DNA of 64,000 nucleotides from Bacillus cabrialesii (GCF_004124315.2 NZ_CP096889.1:184001-248000); one strand, 5' to 3'; positions 46,238-55,343 are shown, numbered from the stretch's first letter. Numbers and translations: made by a program. The notes: generated from the letters alone by a model not told the origin.

Positions 46238-47445
46238 AGGAGTTTTTCGGATTACACCCGGTCATTAAGTTTTTGCTTTTGGGAACACTTGTCACAAAAG
46301 CAGCAAAATCAATGACAACACCGTTTTTGGCTATTTATCTTCATCAAGAAACAGGAGAGGGTTTTGGTGTAATTGGTTTGGTTATTGGCTTGGGGTATTT
46401 TGCAACTACGATTGGAGGAATCATTGGAGGAACCCTTTCCGACAGAATCGGCAGAAAAAGTGTTATGCTATGTTCCATTTTCATTTGGAGTGTAGTTTTC
46501 TTTCTTTTTGGCATCGTTCATACAATATTATGGTTCAGTTTGTTAAATATTTTAAGTGGTCTGTGTCATTCCTTTTTCGAACCAGTTTCAAAGGCTTTAA
46601 TGGTTGAATTAGCAGGCAGCAAGAAGAGGCTCAGTATTTTTTCTTTGCGGTATCTGGCCATTAATGTTGGCGGTGCTCTAGGTCCTCTTTTAGGAACATA
46701 TCTGGGACTGGTGAGCAGCGGAACCCCTTTTATTATTACTGGCTCTGTATATCTTTGTTATGCTCTATTATTATTTTTTATGATGAATAAAATGGTTCTG
46801 CAAAATAAAAGCAATTCAAAAAAAGAATTTCATTTGCCATTTATTTTTAAGACACTGAAAAAGGATGTTGCTCTTCGTTTTTATATAGCAGGCGGTATAT
46901 TCTTATTATTTAGCTATTCACAGATGGAGAGTACATTGCTTCAGTACCTGAACCTTGATTTCGTGAATGGCGTGAAGATATTCTCAACTTTAATAACCAT
47001 AAATGCTGTAACTGTAATTATATTGCAGTTGCCATTAACAGGCCTTTTTGAGAGATATAATACAATGATAACGATTTGTACGGGAAGCGTGTGTTGTATC
47101 ATCGGGAATATTGGTTTTGCTTTATCAAACGGTTGGCTCACGTTCTGTATTTCTATGTTTATTTTAACTGTGGGTGAAATCTTATGTTTCCCATCAATGA
47201 ATGTATTAATGGATGAGTTGGCCCCTGATAATATGAGGGGAACTTATTATGGAGCACAGAATTTTTATAATGTAGGGGAGTTTATAGGCCCATGGCTTGG
47301 AGGGATTGTCCTTAGCCTTTTTGGGGGCAGAACCATTTTCTTAGTTGCGGCTTTGTCTATCTGTTTTGCTTTAGCAGCATATCGTGTCGGCAATAGAAAG
47401 CATAGATTTGTTCAACCTTATGAAACTGAGGTTATGAATAAATAA
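46222..47445 (+). CDS. rhiD: RhiD, MFS exporter
   Basis: An MFS transporter of about 407 residues with 12 helices. The loop 2-3 signature is GTLSDRIGRKSVMLCSI. It probably exports rhizocticins and so contributes to self-protection. Two starts are possible: ATG 46183, without an SD, or GTG 46222 with GGGAAG eleven bases upstream. The GTG is preferred because it places helix 1 at the normal distance from the N-terminus. Either way it overlaps the end of rhiC. Confidence 0.85.
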   Translation: MVSQIKEFFGLHPVIKFLLLGTLVTKAAKSMTTPFLAIYLHQETGEGFGVIGLVIGLGYFATTIGGIIGGTLSDRIGRKSVMLCSIFIWSVVFFLFGIVHTILWFSLLNILSGLCHSFFEPVSKALMVELAGSKKRLSIFSLRYLAINVGGALGPLLGTYLGLVSSGTPFIITGSVYLCYALLLFFMMNKMVLQNKSNSKKEFHLPFIFKTLKKDVALRFYIAGGIFLLFSYSQMESTLLQYLNLDFVNGVKIFSTLITINAVTVIILQLPLTGLFERYNTMITICTGSVCCIIGNIGFALSNGWLTFCISMFILTVGEILCFPSMNVLMDELAPDNMRGTYYGAQNFYNVGEFIGPWLGGIVLSLFGGRTIFLVAALSICFALAAYRVGNRKHRFVQPYETEVMNK

Positions 47446-47480
47446 TTATTAGGTTATTTCTTATAAGGGGAGAACTTGAA

Positions 47481-47984
47481 TTGAACTCAACTGCAGAAAG
47501 AATGCTGAATACACTTACAGAAAACAAGTATACACATTTTACCGGAGTGCCATGTTCATTGTTAAAAGGTTTTTTTAGGTTACTGGAATCAAAAGAGGCT
47601 ACAGAAAAACAAAATATTACATTTGTCCCCTCCATTAGAGAAGATTCTGCTTTAGGTGTTGCATCCGGTATGTATCTAGGCGGGAAAAAATGCGTGATGC
47701 TGATGCAAAATTCAGGCTTAGGGTACTGCTTAAATGTTCTTACATCCTTTAATTTTATTTATGATATTCCTATTTTATTACTAATCAGCTGGAGAGGGGC
47801 ATACGGTAATGATGCAGTTGAACATGACATAATCGGTGAAAAACTCACTGATTTACTTCATTCAGTGGATATCCCTTACAAAGAGCTCGATTATGAAAAT
47901 TCTGAAGGGACCATATTAGATGCGCTTTTTTTAATCGAGAAGACAAACCGCCCTGTTGCGATATTAATTAAAGATGAAATATAG
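47481..47984 (+). CDS. rhiE: RhiE, phosphonopyruvate decarboxylase N-terminal (PYR) subunit
   Basis: A 167-residue subunit equal to the PYR half of TPP-dependent phosphonopyruvate decarboxylases. The TPP-activating Glu lies in VPSIREDSALGVASGMY (about residue 54), and MLMQNSGLGYCLNVLTSF follows. It starts at TTG with AAGGGGA at nine bases. Together with RhiF it converts phosphonopyruvate to phosphonoacetaldehyde, the irreversible step that drives C-P formation. Splitting into two subunits is unlike the single-chain enzymes of many phosphonate pathways. Confidence 0.92.
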   Translation: MNSTAERMLNTLTENKYTHFTGVPCSLLKGFFRLLESKEATEKQNITFVPSIREDSALGVASGMYLGGKKCVMLMQNSGLGYCLNVLTSFNFIYDIPILLLISWRGAYGNDAVEHDIIGEKLTDLLHSVDIPYKELDYENSEGTILDALFLIEKTNRPVAILIKDEI

Positions 47985-47997
47985 GAGGTGTATTTGT

Positions 47998-48558
47998 TTG
48001 AATAAACATGATGCAATTCAGCTTGTTTTAGGCCAGTTTCCATCAGCATATTTGGTTAGTACATGCGGTCATATAAGCCGTGATTTGTACAACATACATG
48101 ACAGAGCCAGAAATTTTTATATGGTTGGGTCCATGGGAATGGCTGCTCCTGTCGGATTAGGTTTGTCTGCCGTATATCCTGATGTTCCTCTGGTTGTGCT
48201 AGATGGAGATGGATCGTTTTTAATGAATATGGGAATTATCACGATGATCGGTCATCAAAAACCTAAAAATCTTATACATGTTGTTTTGGATAACGGTATG
48301 CATGAAAGTACGGGCGGACAGAAAACAGTTCCTCTAGTGAATGTAACAGATATAGCTTTACAAGCGGGGTATGAGTATGCCATTGAAATCAATTCAGTAC
48401 AGGAAACGTTTGATTTGCCTAAAAAGGGTCCGGGACTTATCCACATTAAAGTTGAACCAAGAAGTGAAAAAATTGGCAATAGGGTGCATTGGACACCGCA
48501 AGAAATAGTCCAGCGTTTTACAAATGAATTAAAGTCAGAAAATGAGGTTTCAGTATGA
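47998..48558 (+). CDS. rhiF: RhiF, phosphonopyruvate decarboxylase C-terminal (PP) subunit
   Basis: A 186-residue subunit equal to the TPP-pyrophosphate-binding half. The GDG...N motif is visible as DGDGSFLMNMG with VVLDNGMHEST (Mg2+/TPP site). The frame is open from 47974, but AGGAGGTG at 47983-47990 and a TTG at 47998 define the start. Partner of RhiE, 13 bp away. Its stop overlaps the rhiG ATG (ATGA). Confidence 0.92.
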   Translation: MNKHDAIQLVLGQFPSAYLVSTCGHISRDLYNIHDRARNFYMVGSMGMAAPVGLGLSAVYPDVPLVVLDGDGSFLMNMGIITMIGHQKPKNLIHVVLDNGMHESTGGQKTVPLVNVTDIALQAGYEYAIEINSVQETFDLPKKGPGLIHIKVEPRSEKIGNRVHWTPQEIVQRFTNELKSENEVSV

Positions 48559-49568
48559 AAATGCAATTAATAGATTGTACACTCCGGGACGGCGGTAATT
48601 TCAATAACTGGTTTTTTTCTGATGAAGACATCAATCAAATCATCCTGCATCTAGATAAAGCCAATGTGAATATAATAGAAATCGGTTATATAGGAGGATC
48701 AGGCAGCAATAAAGAAAAATCTGTCGGGAGTTTAGCAAACTGTACACCTGAACTTTTAGACCAGCTGCCGAAGACGATCCATTCACGTTTAGCGGCGATG
48801 GTTGTCCCATCAGTTTGTGAGCTTCATCTATTGGACAATTTGAAGCCGCAGCTGATTCCATGGATTCGTGTTGCTTCGTATCCTCATAATGCCGAAGATG
48901 CTTTACCGTATATTGAATACCTAAAAAATCGGGGCTTTCACGTTAGTTTTAATGTAATGGCAGCCAGTTATATTGAAGAGAAAGACATGGCTGAGCTAGC
49001 GAGAAAATCGTATATTTTAGGTGCGGATGTGTTTTATATGGCTGATTCTTTCGGGAATTTAACGCCTGATGGTGTTAGAAAAAGGGTAGCAGCTGCATGT
49101 GATCAGTCGAATTGCCCAGTTGGTTTTCACGGACATAACAACCTTGGATTAGCCTTTACAAATGCCCTTGAAGCAATGGACGCGGGAGCAACCTTCATAG
49201 ATACTTCATTATGTGGAATGGCTCGAGGGGCAGGAAACCTTCCAACAGAACAATTTGTAAGTGCATTACATCATTGGGACAAGTTCGATAACATCCCATA
49301 CAACCTACATCCAATTTTAACCGCAGCTGAATATGTACTATCTACCATTCTATCTTCACCAATGAAAATTTCTACTCCAGAGATTATAAGCGGACTCAGC
49401 AACATCCATTACTATTTCTATGATTTAGTCATTTCAAAATGCCAAGAAGTAAATCTTGATCCCTTACAAGTATCAAAATTACTTGGACAAAGTTTACCTA
49501 AAAGAGTTGATATGTCTTACATTGAATCAGTTATTGATCAAAAATTTAGACAGGAGAGTGTAAAATGA
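48555..49568 (+). CDS. rhiG: RhiG, phosphonoacetaldehyde-oxaloacetate aldolase
   Basis: A 337-residue DRE-TIM metallolyase (HMG-CoA lyase/4-hydroxy-2-oxovalerate aldolase superfamily). DCTLRDGGNFNNW is the metal/catalytic N-terminal motif and VGFHGHNNLGLAFTNA supplies the HxH metal ligands. RhiG of ATCC 6633 has been shown to catalyse an unusual aldol reaction between phosphonoacetaldehyde and oxaloacetate, building the five-carbon skeleton of APPA. It overlaps rhiF and rhiH by 4 bp each, showing tight translational coupling. Confidence 0.93.
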   Translation: MKMQLIDCTLRDGGNFNNWFFSDEDINQIILHLDKANVNIIEIGYIGGSGSNKEKSVGSLANCTPELLDQLPKTIHSRLAAMVVPSVCELHLLDNLKPQLIPWIRVASYPHNAEDALPYIEYLKNRGFHVSFNVMAASYIEEKDMAELARKSYILGADVFYMADSFGNLTPDGVRKRVAAACDQSNCPVGFHGHNNLGLAFTNALEAMDAGATFIDTSLCGMARGAGNLPTEQFVSALHHWDKFDNIPYNLHPILTAAEYVLSTILSSPMKISTPEIISGLSNIHYYFYDLVISKCQEVNLDPLQVSKLLGQSLPKRVDMSYIESVIDQKFRQESVK

Positions 49569-50455
49569 AAGCTAAAAAATTACGTGAGTTGCTATATTCA
49601 AATCAGGTCGTGCGAGTAATGGGGGCTCATAATGGTTTAAGCGCTAAACTTGCTGAACAAGCCGGTTTCCATGCAATATGGGCCAGTGGATTGGAAATTT
49701 CGGCTTCTTATGCTGTTCCTGATGCTAATATTTTGACTATGACAGAAAATCTGCAAGCCGCAATTGTGATGAATGAATCTACATCCATCCCAATCATTTG
49801 TGATTGCGATTCTGGTTATGGAAGTGTGAACAATGTGATACGTCTAGTAAAAGAATATGAGAGAAACGGAATTGCTGGTATTTGTATAGAAGATAAGCAA
49901 TTTCCTAAATTAAACAGTTTTGTGAAAGGATCGCAAAAATTGGCGTCTATTGATGAATTCTCAAATAAAATCAGAGCGGCAAAAGACGTTCAAAAAAATC
50001 CTGATTTTGTTGTTATTGCTAGAATTGAAGCTTTAATTGCGGGTCAAGGAATGGAAGAAGCATTAAACAGAGCCTATGCTTATGAGGCAGCAGGAGCTGA
50101 TGCCATTTTGATCCATTCAAAAGAAAGTCAGCCAGACGAGATTAAGAATTTCGTAAAACAGTTCACTGGAGCGATACCTATTGTGATTGTACCTACGACA
50201 TACCCACATATAACCGTGAAAGAAATGGAGTTAATGGGCATCAATATGGTCATTTACGCCAATCATGGTCTTAGAAGCTCTATTAAGGCAATGCAAGAGA
50301 CATTCTCCCAAATTCTCCTTGATGGAAATACTGTAGGTATAGAAGATAACATTGTGTCTATGAATACTGTTTTCGAGCTTCAAGGTATGTATGAAATGAG
50401 AAAACAAGAAGATATGTATAACTCCGCCGCTTCTGTCATCAGTACTATCAAATAA
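49565..50455 (+). CDS. rhiH: RhiH, phosphoenolpyruvate mutase
   Basis: A 296-residue PEP mutase of the isocitrate lyase superfamily. The diagnostic EDKX5NS motif is present exactly at residues 109-118 (EDKQFPKLNS), separating it from other lyases in the family. DCDSGYG carries metal-binding acids. It converts PEP to phosphonopyruvate, forming the C-P bond, the first step of nearly all phosphonate pathways. Soluble. Confidence 0.96.
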   Translation: MKAKKLRELLYSNQVVRVMGAHNGLSAKLAEQAGFHAIWASGLEISASYAVPDANILTMTENLQAAIVMNESTSIPIICDCDSGYGSVNNVIRLVKEYERNGIAGICIEDKQFPKLNSFVKGSQKLASIDEFSNKIRAAKDVQKNPDFVVIARIEALIAGQGMEEALNRAYAYEAAGADAILIHSKESQPDEIKNFVKQFTGAIPIVIVPTTYPHITVKEMELMGINMVIYANHGLRSSIKAMQETFSQILLDGNTVGIEDNIVSMNTVFELQGMYEMRKQEDMYNSAASVISTIK

Positions 50456-50476
50456 ATAAGATAGGAGTAAATTAGA

Positions 50477-51565
50477 ATGATTTCTAATCAATATGATATT
50501 GTTTCACTAGCATATTTACATTCGAAAATTAATTTTTTTATTGAACCGTCGTTATCATTGGACCATGTTTTTGATTTTTTCAGTACGCACTTTTTTATTA
50601 ACAGGGGAAGGCATGAAGAAGATCGCTTGGCTGATGTGTATATCACTCGTAATAAAGAAGAATTCCAAACGGTAGACTTTAATAGCGGTGATGATATTTA
50701 CATCAGAAAAAGTGCTTCTGAATATTTCACCATTCCTTGTAAACGAGTAACTGTTAATGGAATTGAATATGTTAAATGTACAAAAACAGATACGATCTTC
50801 TCATTTGATAGAGAAAACAAGAAGATAATCATTTCTACACAGCTTCATAATGCAGAGCAGGATAAACTGGTTTTAATTGAGTTCGTTAGAGATTTAGTAT
50901 TGAAAAATGAAGAGAACCATGGTGTAGCGGTGCTGCACGCTACCAGTGCGTTAAAAGATGCCAAGGCCACTCTCATTATTGGCTCAAAAGGGAAAGGCAA
51001 GTCAACTCTATTGCTGGAATTAGTGAGTAAACAGGGGTACAAACTCATAAGCGGTGATAAGACTTTTCTTTGGATAGAAGATGGGAAATTACGGGCCTCA
51101 GGGTGGCCGGATTATCCTCATTTAGGACTCGGCACACTTTCTAAATATCCAGAATTCGTCGAACATTTCGGGCTCTCTAATAAAATTGAATCTATTAAAG
51201 AAAATCTTTGGTCAACTGAACATAAAATGGCCATTGACCCGGTTTTTTTTAAGAAGGTCATTCCTTTTGCAGAACCAGGTCAATCATTTATGGTCGAATG
51301 TATGATTTACCCTGATCTATTCCCTTCTACAGAATGCAGAATCAATCAGGTAAGTAATCATGGTGAATTGATTGTTCCGCATATAGAAAGGATTTTTACA
51401 AAAGAGAACACGATGTGGAACCATTTTATTTGTCCTGTACATCAGAATGAACTGGAGAGAAAAATAAATCAGTGTATTGAGCTTGCCGGAAAGTTTTCTG
51501 CTTTTGAAGTGAGTGGATCAGGCATTTTGGAAGGTTCAGTGTTTAGCGAGAGATACGCTCTGTAA
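50477..51565 (+). CDS. rhiI: RhiI, HPr-kinase-like P-loop protein
   Basis: A 362-residue protein. An N-terminal about 140-residue region is followed by a P-loop domain like the HprK/phosphotransferase fold; the Walker A is GSKGKGKS at 169-176, and SGDKTFLW follows as in HprK-like proteins. It probably phosphorylates a small-molecule hydroxyl. In the pathway that fits the 4-hydroxyl of the aldol-derived intermediate, making a leaving group for RhiB-type elimination. That role is inference. Confidence 0.75.
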   Translation: MISNQYDIVSLAYLHSKINFFIEPSLSLDHVFDFFSTHFFINRGRHEEDRLADVYITRNKEEFQTVDFNSGDDIYIRKSASEYFTIPCKRVTVNGIEYVKCTKTDTIFSFDRENKKIIISTQLHNAEQDKLVLIEFVRDLVLKNEENHGVAVLHATSALKDAKATLIIGSKGKGKSTLLLELVSKQGYKLISGDKTFLWIEDGKLRASGWPDYPHLGLGTLSKYPEFVEHFGLSNKIESIKENLWSTEHKMAIDPVFFKKVIPFAEPGQSFMVECMIYPDLFPSTECRINQVSNHGELIVPHIERIFTKENTMWNHFICPVHQNELERKINQCIELAGKFSAFEVSGSGILEGSVFSERYAL

Positions 51566-51602
51566 TACCTTTAAAAAACGGTAAATAAAGGAGAAAAATA
51601 AA

Positions 51603-52001
51603 GTGGTTGAAATCACGATTCAATCAAAAGGCTTTAATCATAGTTATGATATTACAGAACAAGTAACAGACGCATTATCTCAATTAGAGCCATCTTCAGG
51701 TTTGGTAAAGGTCTGTGTAACCGGAAGTACGGTTGGTCTCACTGTCATGCGTTATGAACCAGGCACCGTACAAGACTTGCTCCAATGCTTAGAGTCCATT
51801 GCTTCAAAGAATAAACAGTACGAACACTTTAACACTACCGGTGATTCAAATGGTTTTTCACATGTGTGGTCTACAATAATTGGGACAAGTGTGATGGTTC
51901 CATACAAAAATCATAAGCTGGCCTGTTCGGACAGCCATAGGGTCGTATTATTTGATTTTGATCTAAGGGAAGCAGAACGAAAAATCTATGTAGATCATTA
52001 A
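51603..52001 (+). CDS. rhiJ: YjbQ/UPF0047-family protein in the rhi operon
   Basis: A 132-residue single-domain YjbQ (UPF0047) protein starting at GTG behind AAAGGAG. Family features present: TGSTVGLTVMRYEPG and GDSNGFSHVWSTIIGTSVMVP. Members have weak thiamin-phosphate-synthase activity but no settled role. Inside this cluster it may support the TPP enzyme RhiEF or act on an intermediate. The letter J is assigned by gene order and is less sure than A-H. Confidence 0.75.
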   Translation: MVEITIQSKGFNHSYDITEQVTDALSQLEPSSGLVKVCVTGSTVGLTVMRYEPGTVQDLLQCLESIASKNKQYEHFNTTGDSNGFSHVWSTIIGTSVMVPYKNHKLACSDSHRVVLFDFDLREAERKIYVDH

Positions 52002-52017
52002 TGAGGAGTTGTTTGAG

Positions 52018-53172
52018 ATGAGGAAGTTACGGATGGCTACTCCGGGACCTACGCAAGTTCCGCAGGAAATTTTATTGGCGGGAGCACAGGAAATGATTCA
52101 TCACCGATCCCGGCAAATGGAGGATATTATTAACGAAATTAATCATGAACTCCCAGATCTATTTTTGACAAAACAAGATATTTATATTTTGTTATCTTCA
52201 GGTACGGGTGCCATGGAGGCAGCTGTATCAAACTCCTTTAGTAGGGGAGATAAAGTTTTAGTCGTAACTAACGGTTACTTTGGAGAGCGTTTTACTGATA
52301 TCTGTACAATCTTCGGTTTAGAGGTGATAACCGTAAGCTCTCCTTGGGGAACATCTGTTAATATTGAAGAAGTTGAAAGAGCGTATAAGCAGCATCCGGA
52401 TATAAAGGGAGTGCTCGTTGTTTATAGTGAAACTTCAACGGGTGCTGTAAATGATGTAGAGGCCATTGGGGCATTGTTCAGAGATACAGAGGTACTGGTG
52501 ATCGTTGATGCTATAAGCGGCCTTATTTCTCATGAGCTGTCAATGGATGATTGGGGATTAGACATAGTGTTAGCAGCCTCTCATAAAGGGTTTATGATGC
52601 CGCCGGGCTTAGCGTTTGTTGCTATTTCACCGAAAGCTTGGGAAGTGATTAATAAAATTCAACCTTCAACTTACTATTTTTCATTTAAAAGATTTAAAAA
52701 GTTTTATCCTATGGCGCCTTCAAGTCCGGGAGTATCTTTGCTTTTAGCTTTGAAAAAATCCTTAGATTTATTGAAGGAAGAAGGCCTTTCGAATGCTACC
52801 AGACGACATGCCCGTATCGCTATGGCGACACAAAGAGGATTGGAGGCTTTAGGTTTTCACCTTTTTGTACAATCTCCTCATGTTAGAAGTCATACAGTGA
52901 CAGCAGCGTTAGCCCCATCAGGGATTGATGCAGCTTTATTATTAAAAATACTAAATAAAGAATATGGGCTTACGATAACTGGGGGGCAAGGTGAGTTTAA
53001 AGGGAAGATGATCAGGATTGGGCATATTGGAGCTGTTGATGAAATTGATTTATTCGGTATATTTGGAATATTGGAACAGGTGTTAGCGGAAATGGGTTAT
53101 CAGGTTCATTCTGGGGCCAGCACGACTGCTTTGAGTGATGCATTAGGAGGGGGAGTCATATACCATGCTTAA
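52018..53172 (+). CDS. rhiK: RhiK, class V aminotransferase
   Basis: A 384-residue class V PLP aminotransferase related to alanine-glyoxylate/aminoethylphosphonate transaminases. ATPGPTQVP opens the protein, SSGTGAMEAAVSN binds the cofactor phosphate, and the PLP lysine is in ASHKGFMMPPG (about 197). It likely aminates the 2-keto group of the phosphonate intermediate. A TTG lies at 52009, but GAGGAG spacing supports the ATG at 52018. It overlaps the next gene by 8 bp. Symbol by order. Confidence 0.85.
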   Translation: MRKLRMATPGPTQVPQEILLAGAQEMIHHRSRQMEDIINEINHELPDLFLTKQDIYILLSSGTGAMEAAVSNSFSRGDKVLVVTNGYFGERFTDICTIFGLEVITVSSPWGTSVNIEEVERAYKQHPDIKGVLVVYSETSTGAVNDVEAIGALFRDTEVLVIVDAISGLISHELSMDDWGLDIVLAASHKGFMMPPGLAFVAISPKAWEVINKIQPSTYYFSFKRFKKFYPMAPSSPGVSLLLALKKSLDLLKEEGLSNATRRHARIAMATQRGLEALGFHLFVQSPHVRSHTVTAALAPSGIDAALLLKILNKEYGLTITGGQGEFKGKMIRIGHIGAVDEIDLFGIFGILEQVLAEMGYQVHSGASTTALSDALGGGVIYHA

Positions 53173-53422
53173 ATTATATCAAAGGGAAACCTGTCCTTAT
53201 TGCAAACCGGTAAGAGAGAAATTAACTGAGCTGAATATAACGTATATCAATGTGAATCTTCCGAAGGATCGCGCTTTACGAACAGAATTAATAGAAAAAA
53301 CAGGCGTTCCTTATATCCCTGCTTTAATTGATGAAGAAGATAACGTTATTATTTCAGGTAGACTGGAATACAACCAGCATGTCTTAGATTATATAGAAAA
53401 AAAGTTTGGCCAAAATCGTTAA
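53165..53422 (+). CDS. glutaredoxin-like protein
   Basis: An 85-residue thioredoxin-fold glutaredoxin. The redox motif CPYC (Cys10, Cys13) and the cis-Pro glutathione loop TGVPYIPALI are intact. The role in phosphonate synthesis is unclear; it may reduce a cluster enzyme, such as the Cys-rich RhiB zinc ribbon, or protect against thiol stress. It lies in the operon between the transaminase and a phosphoesterase. Confidence 0.82.
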   Translation: MLKLYQRETCPYCKPVREKLTELNITYINVNLPKDRALRTELIEKTGVPYIPALIDEEDNVIISGRLEYNQHVLDYIEKKFGQNR

Positions 53423-53437
53423 GGGGGATTCTTCTTC

Positions 53438-54085
53438 TTGCGCTATGCCTTCATAACAGATATACATGGGAAACGTGATAATCTTGAAAAGGTTTTGGAG
53501 CATATCCAAACCTTTTCTTCTATACATGAGATCATTTGTTTAGGAGATGTTTTTGAAGTTAAGGTTCCTAAAAAGGATTTAAAAGATTTTCAGTTTCAGT
53601 GTATGGAACAAGTTTTAGATTTGGATTGGAAATTAATGAATTTGCTAAAAGATATTCGAGTGATAAAAGGCAATCAAGAGGAGAGGATATTAAGTCTGAT
53701 CCCTGAAAAAGAACTTCCGATAGACTTTTACAACTTTTTGATTCACATGCCTTTAGAGATTCATTTAACTCCAATGGTCAGGTTAACACATGGCCATAAT
53801 TTTGACTGGACGGAAGAAGAAGAGGATTATTGGAGGCCTGGCAATGTTCATTGGAACAGCCCGTGGATCTTTTATGGTCATAACCACCAAAATGTACTGT
53901 TTGAAGTTAAGAGTAAAGAGAATAACCCTTATTATGAACGAAAAAGCATTATAAACGGTAAGCCGATCACATTAGACTCTGAATCTCGTTATTTAATCAA
54001 TATAGGTGATATGAAATATGATCATCCTAGTTGGATGCTTTTGGATACATTGGAAAATCAGATTACTTACAATATATTGTATTGA
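53438..54085 (+). CDS. calcineurin-like metallophosphoesterase
   Basis: A 215-residue metallophosphoesterase starting at TTG. The full metal-ligand set is present: TDIHG, GDVFE, GNQEE, THGH and GHNHQ. It is cytosolic. In the cluster it could hydrolyse a phosphorylated intermediate or a phospho-protected form, opposing RhiI, but no substrate is shown by sequence. The following ligand gene starts 16 bp later, and a longer spurious reading of that gene overlaps this one. Confidence 0.82.
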   Translation: MRYAFITDIHGKRDNLEKVLEHIQTFSSIHEIICLGDVFEVKVPKKDLKDFQFQCMEQVLDLDWKLMNLLKDIRVIKGNQEERILSLIPEKELPIDFYNFLIHMPLEIHLTPMVRLTHGHNFDWTEEEEDYWRPGNVHWNSPWIFYGHNHQNVLFEVKSKENNPYYERKSIINGKPITLDSESRYLINIGDMKYDHPSWMLLDTLENQITYNILY

Positions 54086-54101
54086 AAAGGAGTTTATTCT
54101 G

Positions 54102-55343
54102 ATGCTTCGTATTTTACTCATTAATTCCGATAAACCAGAGCCTATTCATTTTTTTCGAAAAGATAAGGAAACAAATGATACTGTCAATATATCTGTCATT
54201 ACGAGATCGTGTTATGCCTCTCTTTATTCACATTGGGCAGATCATGTATATATCGTTGATGATGTAACAGATTTAACGGTTATGAAGAGTTTGATGCTGG
54301 AGATATTAAAAGTGGGTCCAATTGATCATATTGTTACAACAACCGAAAAAAGTATATTAACAGGTGGGTTTCTTCGTTCTTATTTTGGGATTGCCGGACC
54401 TGGATTTGAAACAGCTCTTTATATGACAAATAAATTGGCGATGAAGACTAAACTTAAAATGGAAGGGATTCCTGTTGCAGACTTTTTGTGTTTAAGTCAA
54501 GTAAAAGATATCCCGGCAGCAGGTGAGAAACTAGGCTGGCCTATTATTGTAAAGCCGGCTCTTGGTTCAGGTGCCTTAAATACTTTCATGATCCATTCAT
54601 TAGATCATTTTGAAGACCTGTATTCAGCTTCGGGTGGTTTAGGCGAATTAAAGAAGAATAACTCACTGATGATCGCTGAAAAATGTATAGAAATGGAAGA
54701 GTTTCATTGTGATACTTTATACGCTGACGGAGAGATTCTTTTTGTATCAATATCAAAATATACAGTGCCTTTGCTAAAAGGAATGGCTAAAATCCAAGGA
54801 TCATTTATATTGAGTCAAAATGACCCGGTTTATCTTGAAATATTAGAACTTCAGAGGTCTGTTGCTCGAGCATTTCGTTTTACGGACGGCCCTGGGCATC
54901 TTGAAATTTACAGAACACGTTCAGGTGAATTGATCGTCGGTGAGATTGCAATGCGTATCGGGGGCGGTGGGATCAGCCGCATGATACAAAAAAAATTCAA
55001 TATATCTTTGTGGGAAAGTTCTCTTAACGTTTCTATAAATAGAGATCTAAACCTCATGGTGAATCCAATAGAGGGAACTGTCGGATACTTTAGCTTGCCT
55101 TGCCGAAACGGAACAATAAAAGATTTTACGCCCACTGAAGACTGGGAAAAGCTTGCTGGCATATTGGAGGTTGAATTGTTATACCAAGAAGGTGATGTTG
55201 TTGATGAAAAGCAAAGTTCAAGTTTTGATCTGGCCAGACTTTACTTTTGTTTAGAAAATGAGAATGAGGTACAAAACTTATTAGCATTAGTCAAACAAAC
55301 ATATTATCTTCATCTAACAGAGGATCAAATGATGAACCAATAA
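54102..55343 (+). CDS. rhiM: RhiM, ATP-grasp L-amino acid ligase
   Basis: A 413-residue ATP-grasp ligase. The N-domain opens MLRILLINSDKPEP. ATP-binding strand WPIIVKPALGSGALN (about 150) and the metal-binding GEIAMRIGGGGISRM segment (about 285) mark the ATP-grasp fold. Two such ligases, RizA and RizB, are known from rhizocticin producers; this is one, RhiC the other. It probably couples an amino acid such as arginine to APPA. The start at ATG 54102 follows AAAAGGAG; the open frame upstream overlaps the phosphoesterase gene and is not used. Last rhi gene; no strong terminator follows. Confidence 0.85.
   Translation: MLRILLINSDKPEPIHFFRKDKETNDTVNISVITRSCYASLYSHWADHVYIVDDVTDLTVMKSLMLEILKVGPIDHIVTTTEKSILTGGFLRSYFGIAGPGFETALYMTNKLAMKTKLKMEGIPVADFLCLSQVKDIPAAGEKLGWPIIVKPALGSGALNTFMIHSLDHFEDLYSASGGLGELKKNNSLMIAEKCIEMEEFHCDTLYADGEILFVSISKYTVPLLKGMAKIQGSFILSQNDPVYLEILELQRSVARAFRFTDGPGHLEIYRTRSGELIVGEIAMRIGGGGISRMIQKKFNISLWESSLNVSINRDLNLMVNPIEGTVGYFSLPCRNGTIKDFTPTEDWEKLAGILEVELLYQEGDVVDEKQSSSFDLARLYFCLENENEVQNLLALVKQTYYLHLTEDQMMNQ

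Noticed and set aside
54018..54101. N-terminal extension of the RhiM frame
   Set aside because: It overlaps the metallophosphoesterase gene; ATG 54102 has a strong SD and begins the expected beta-strand.
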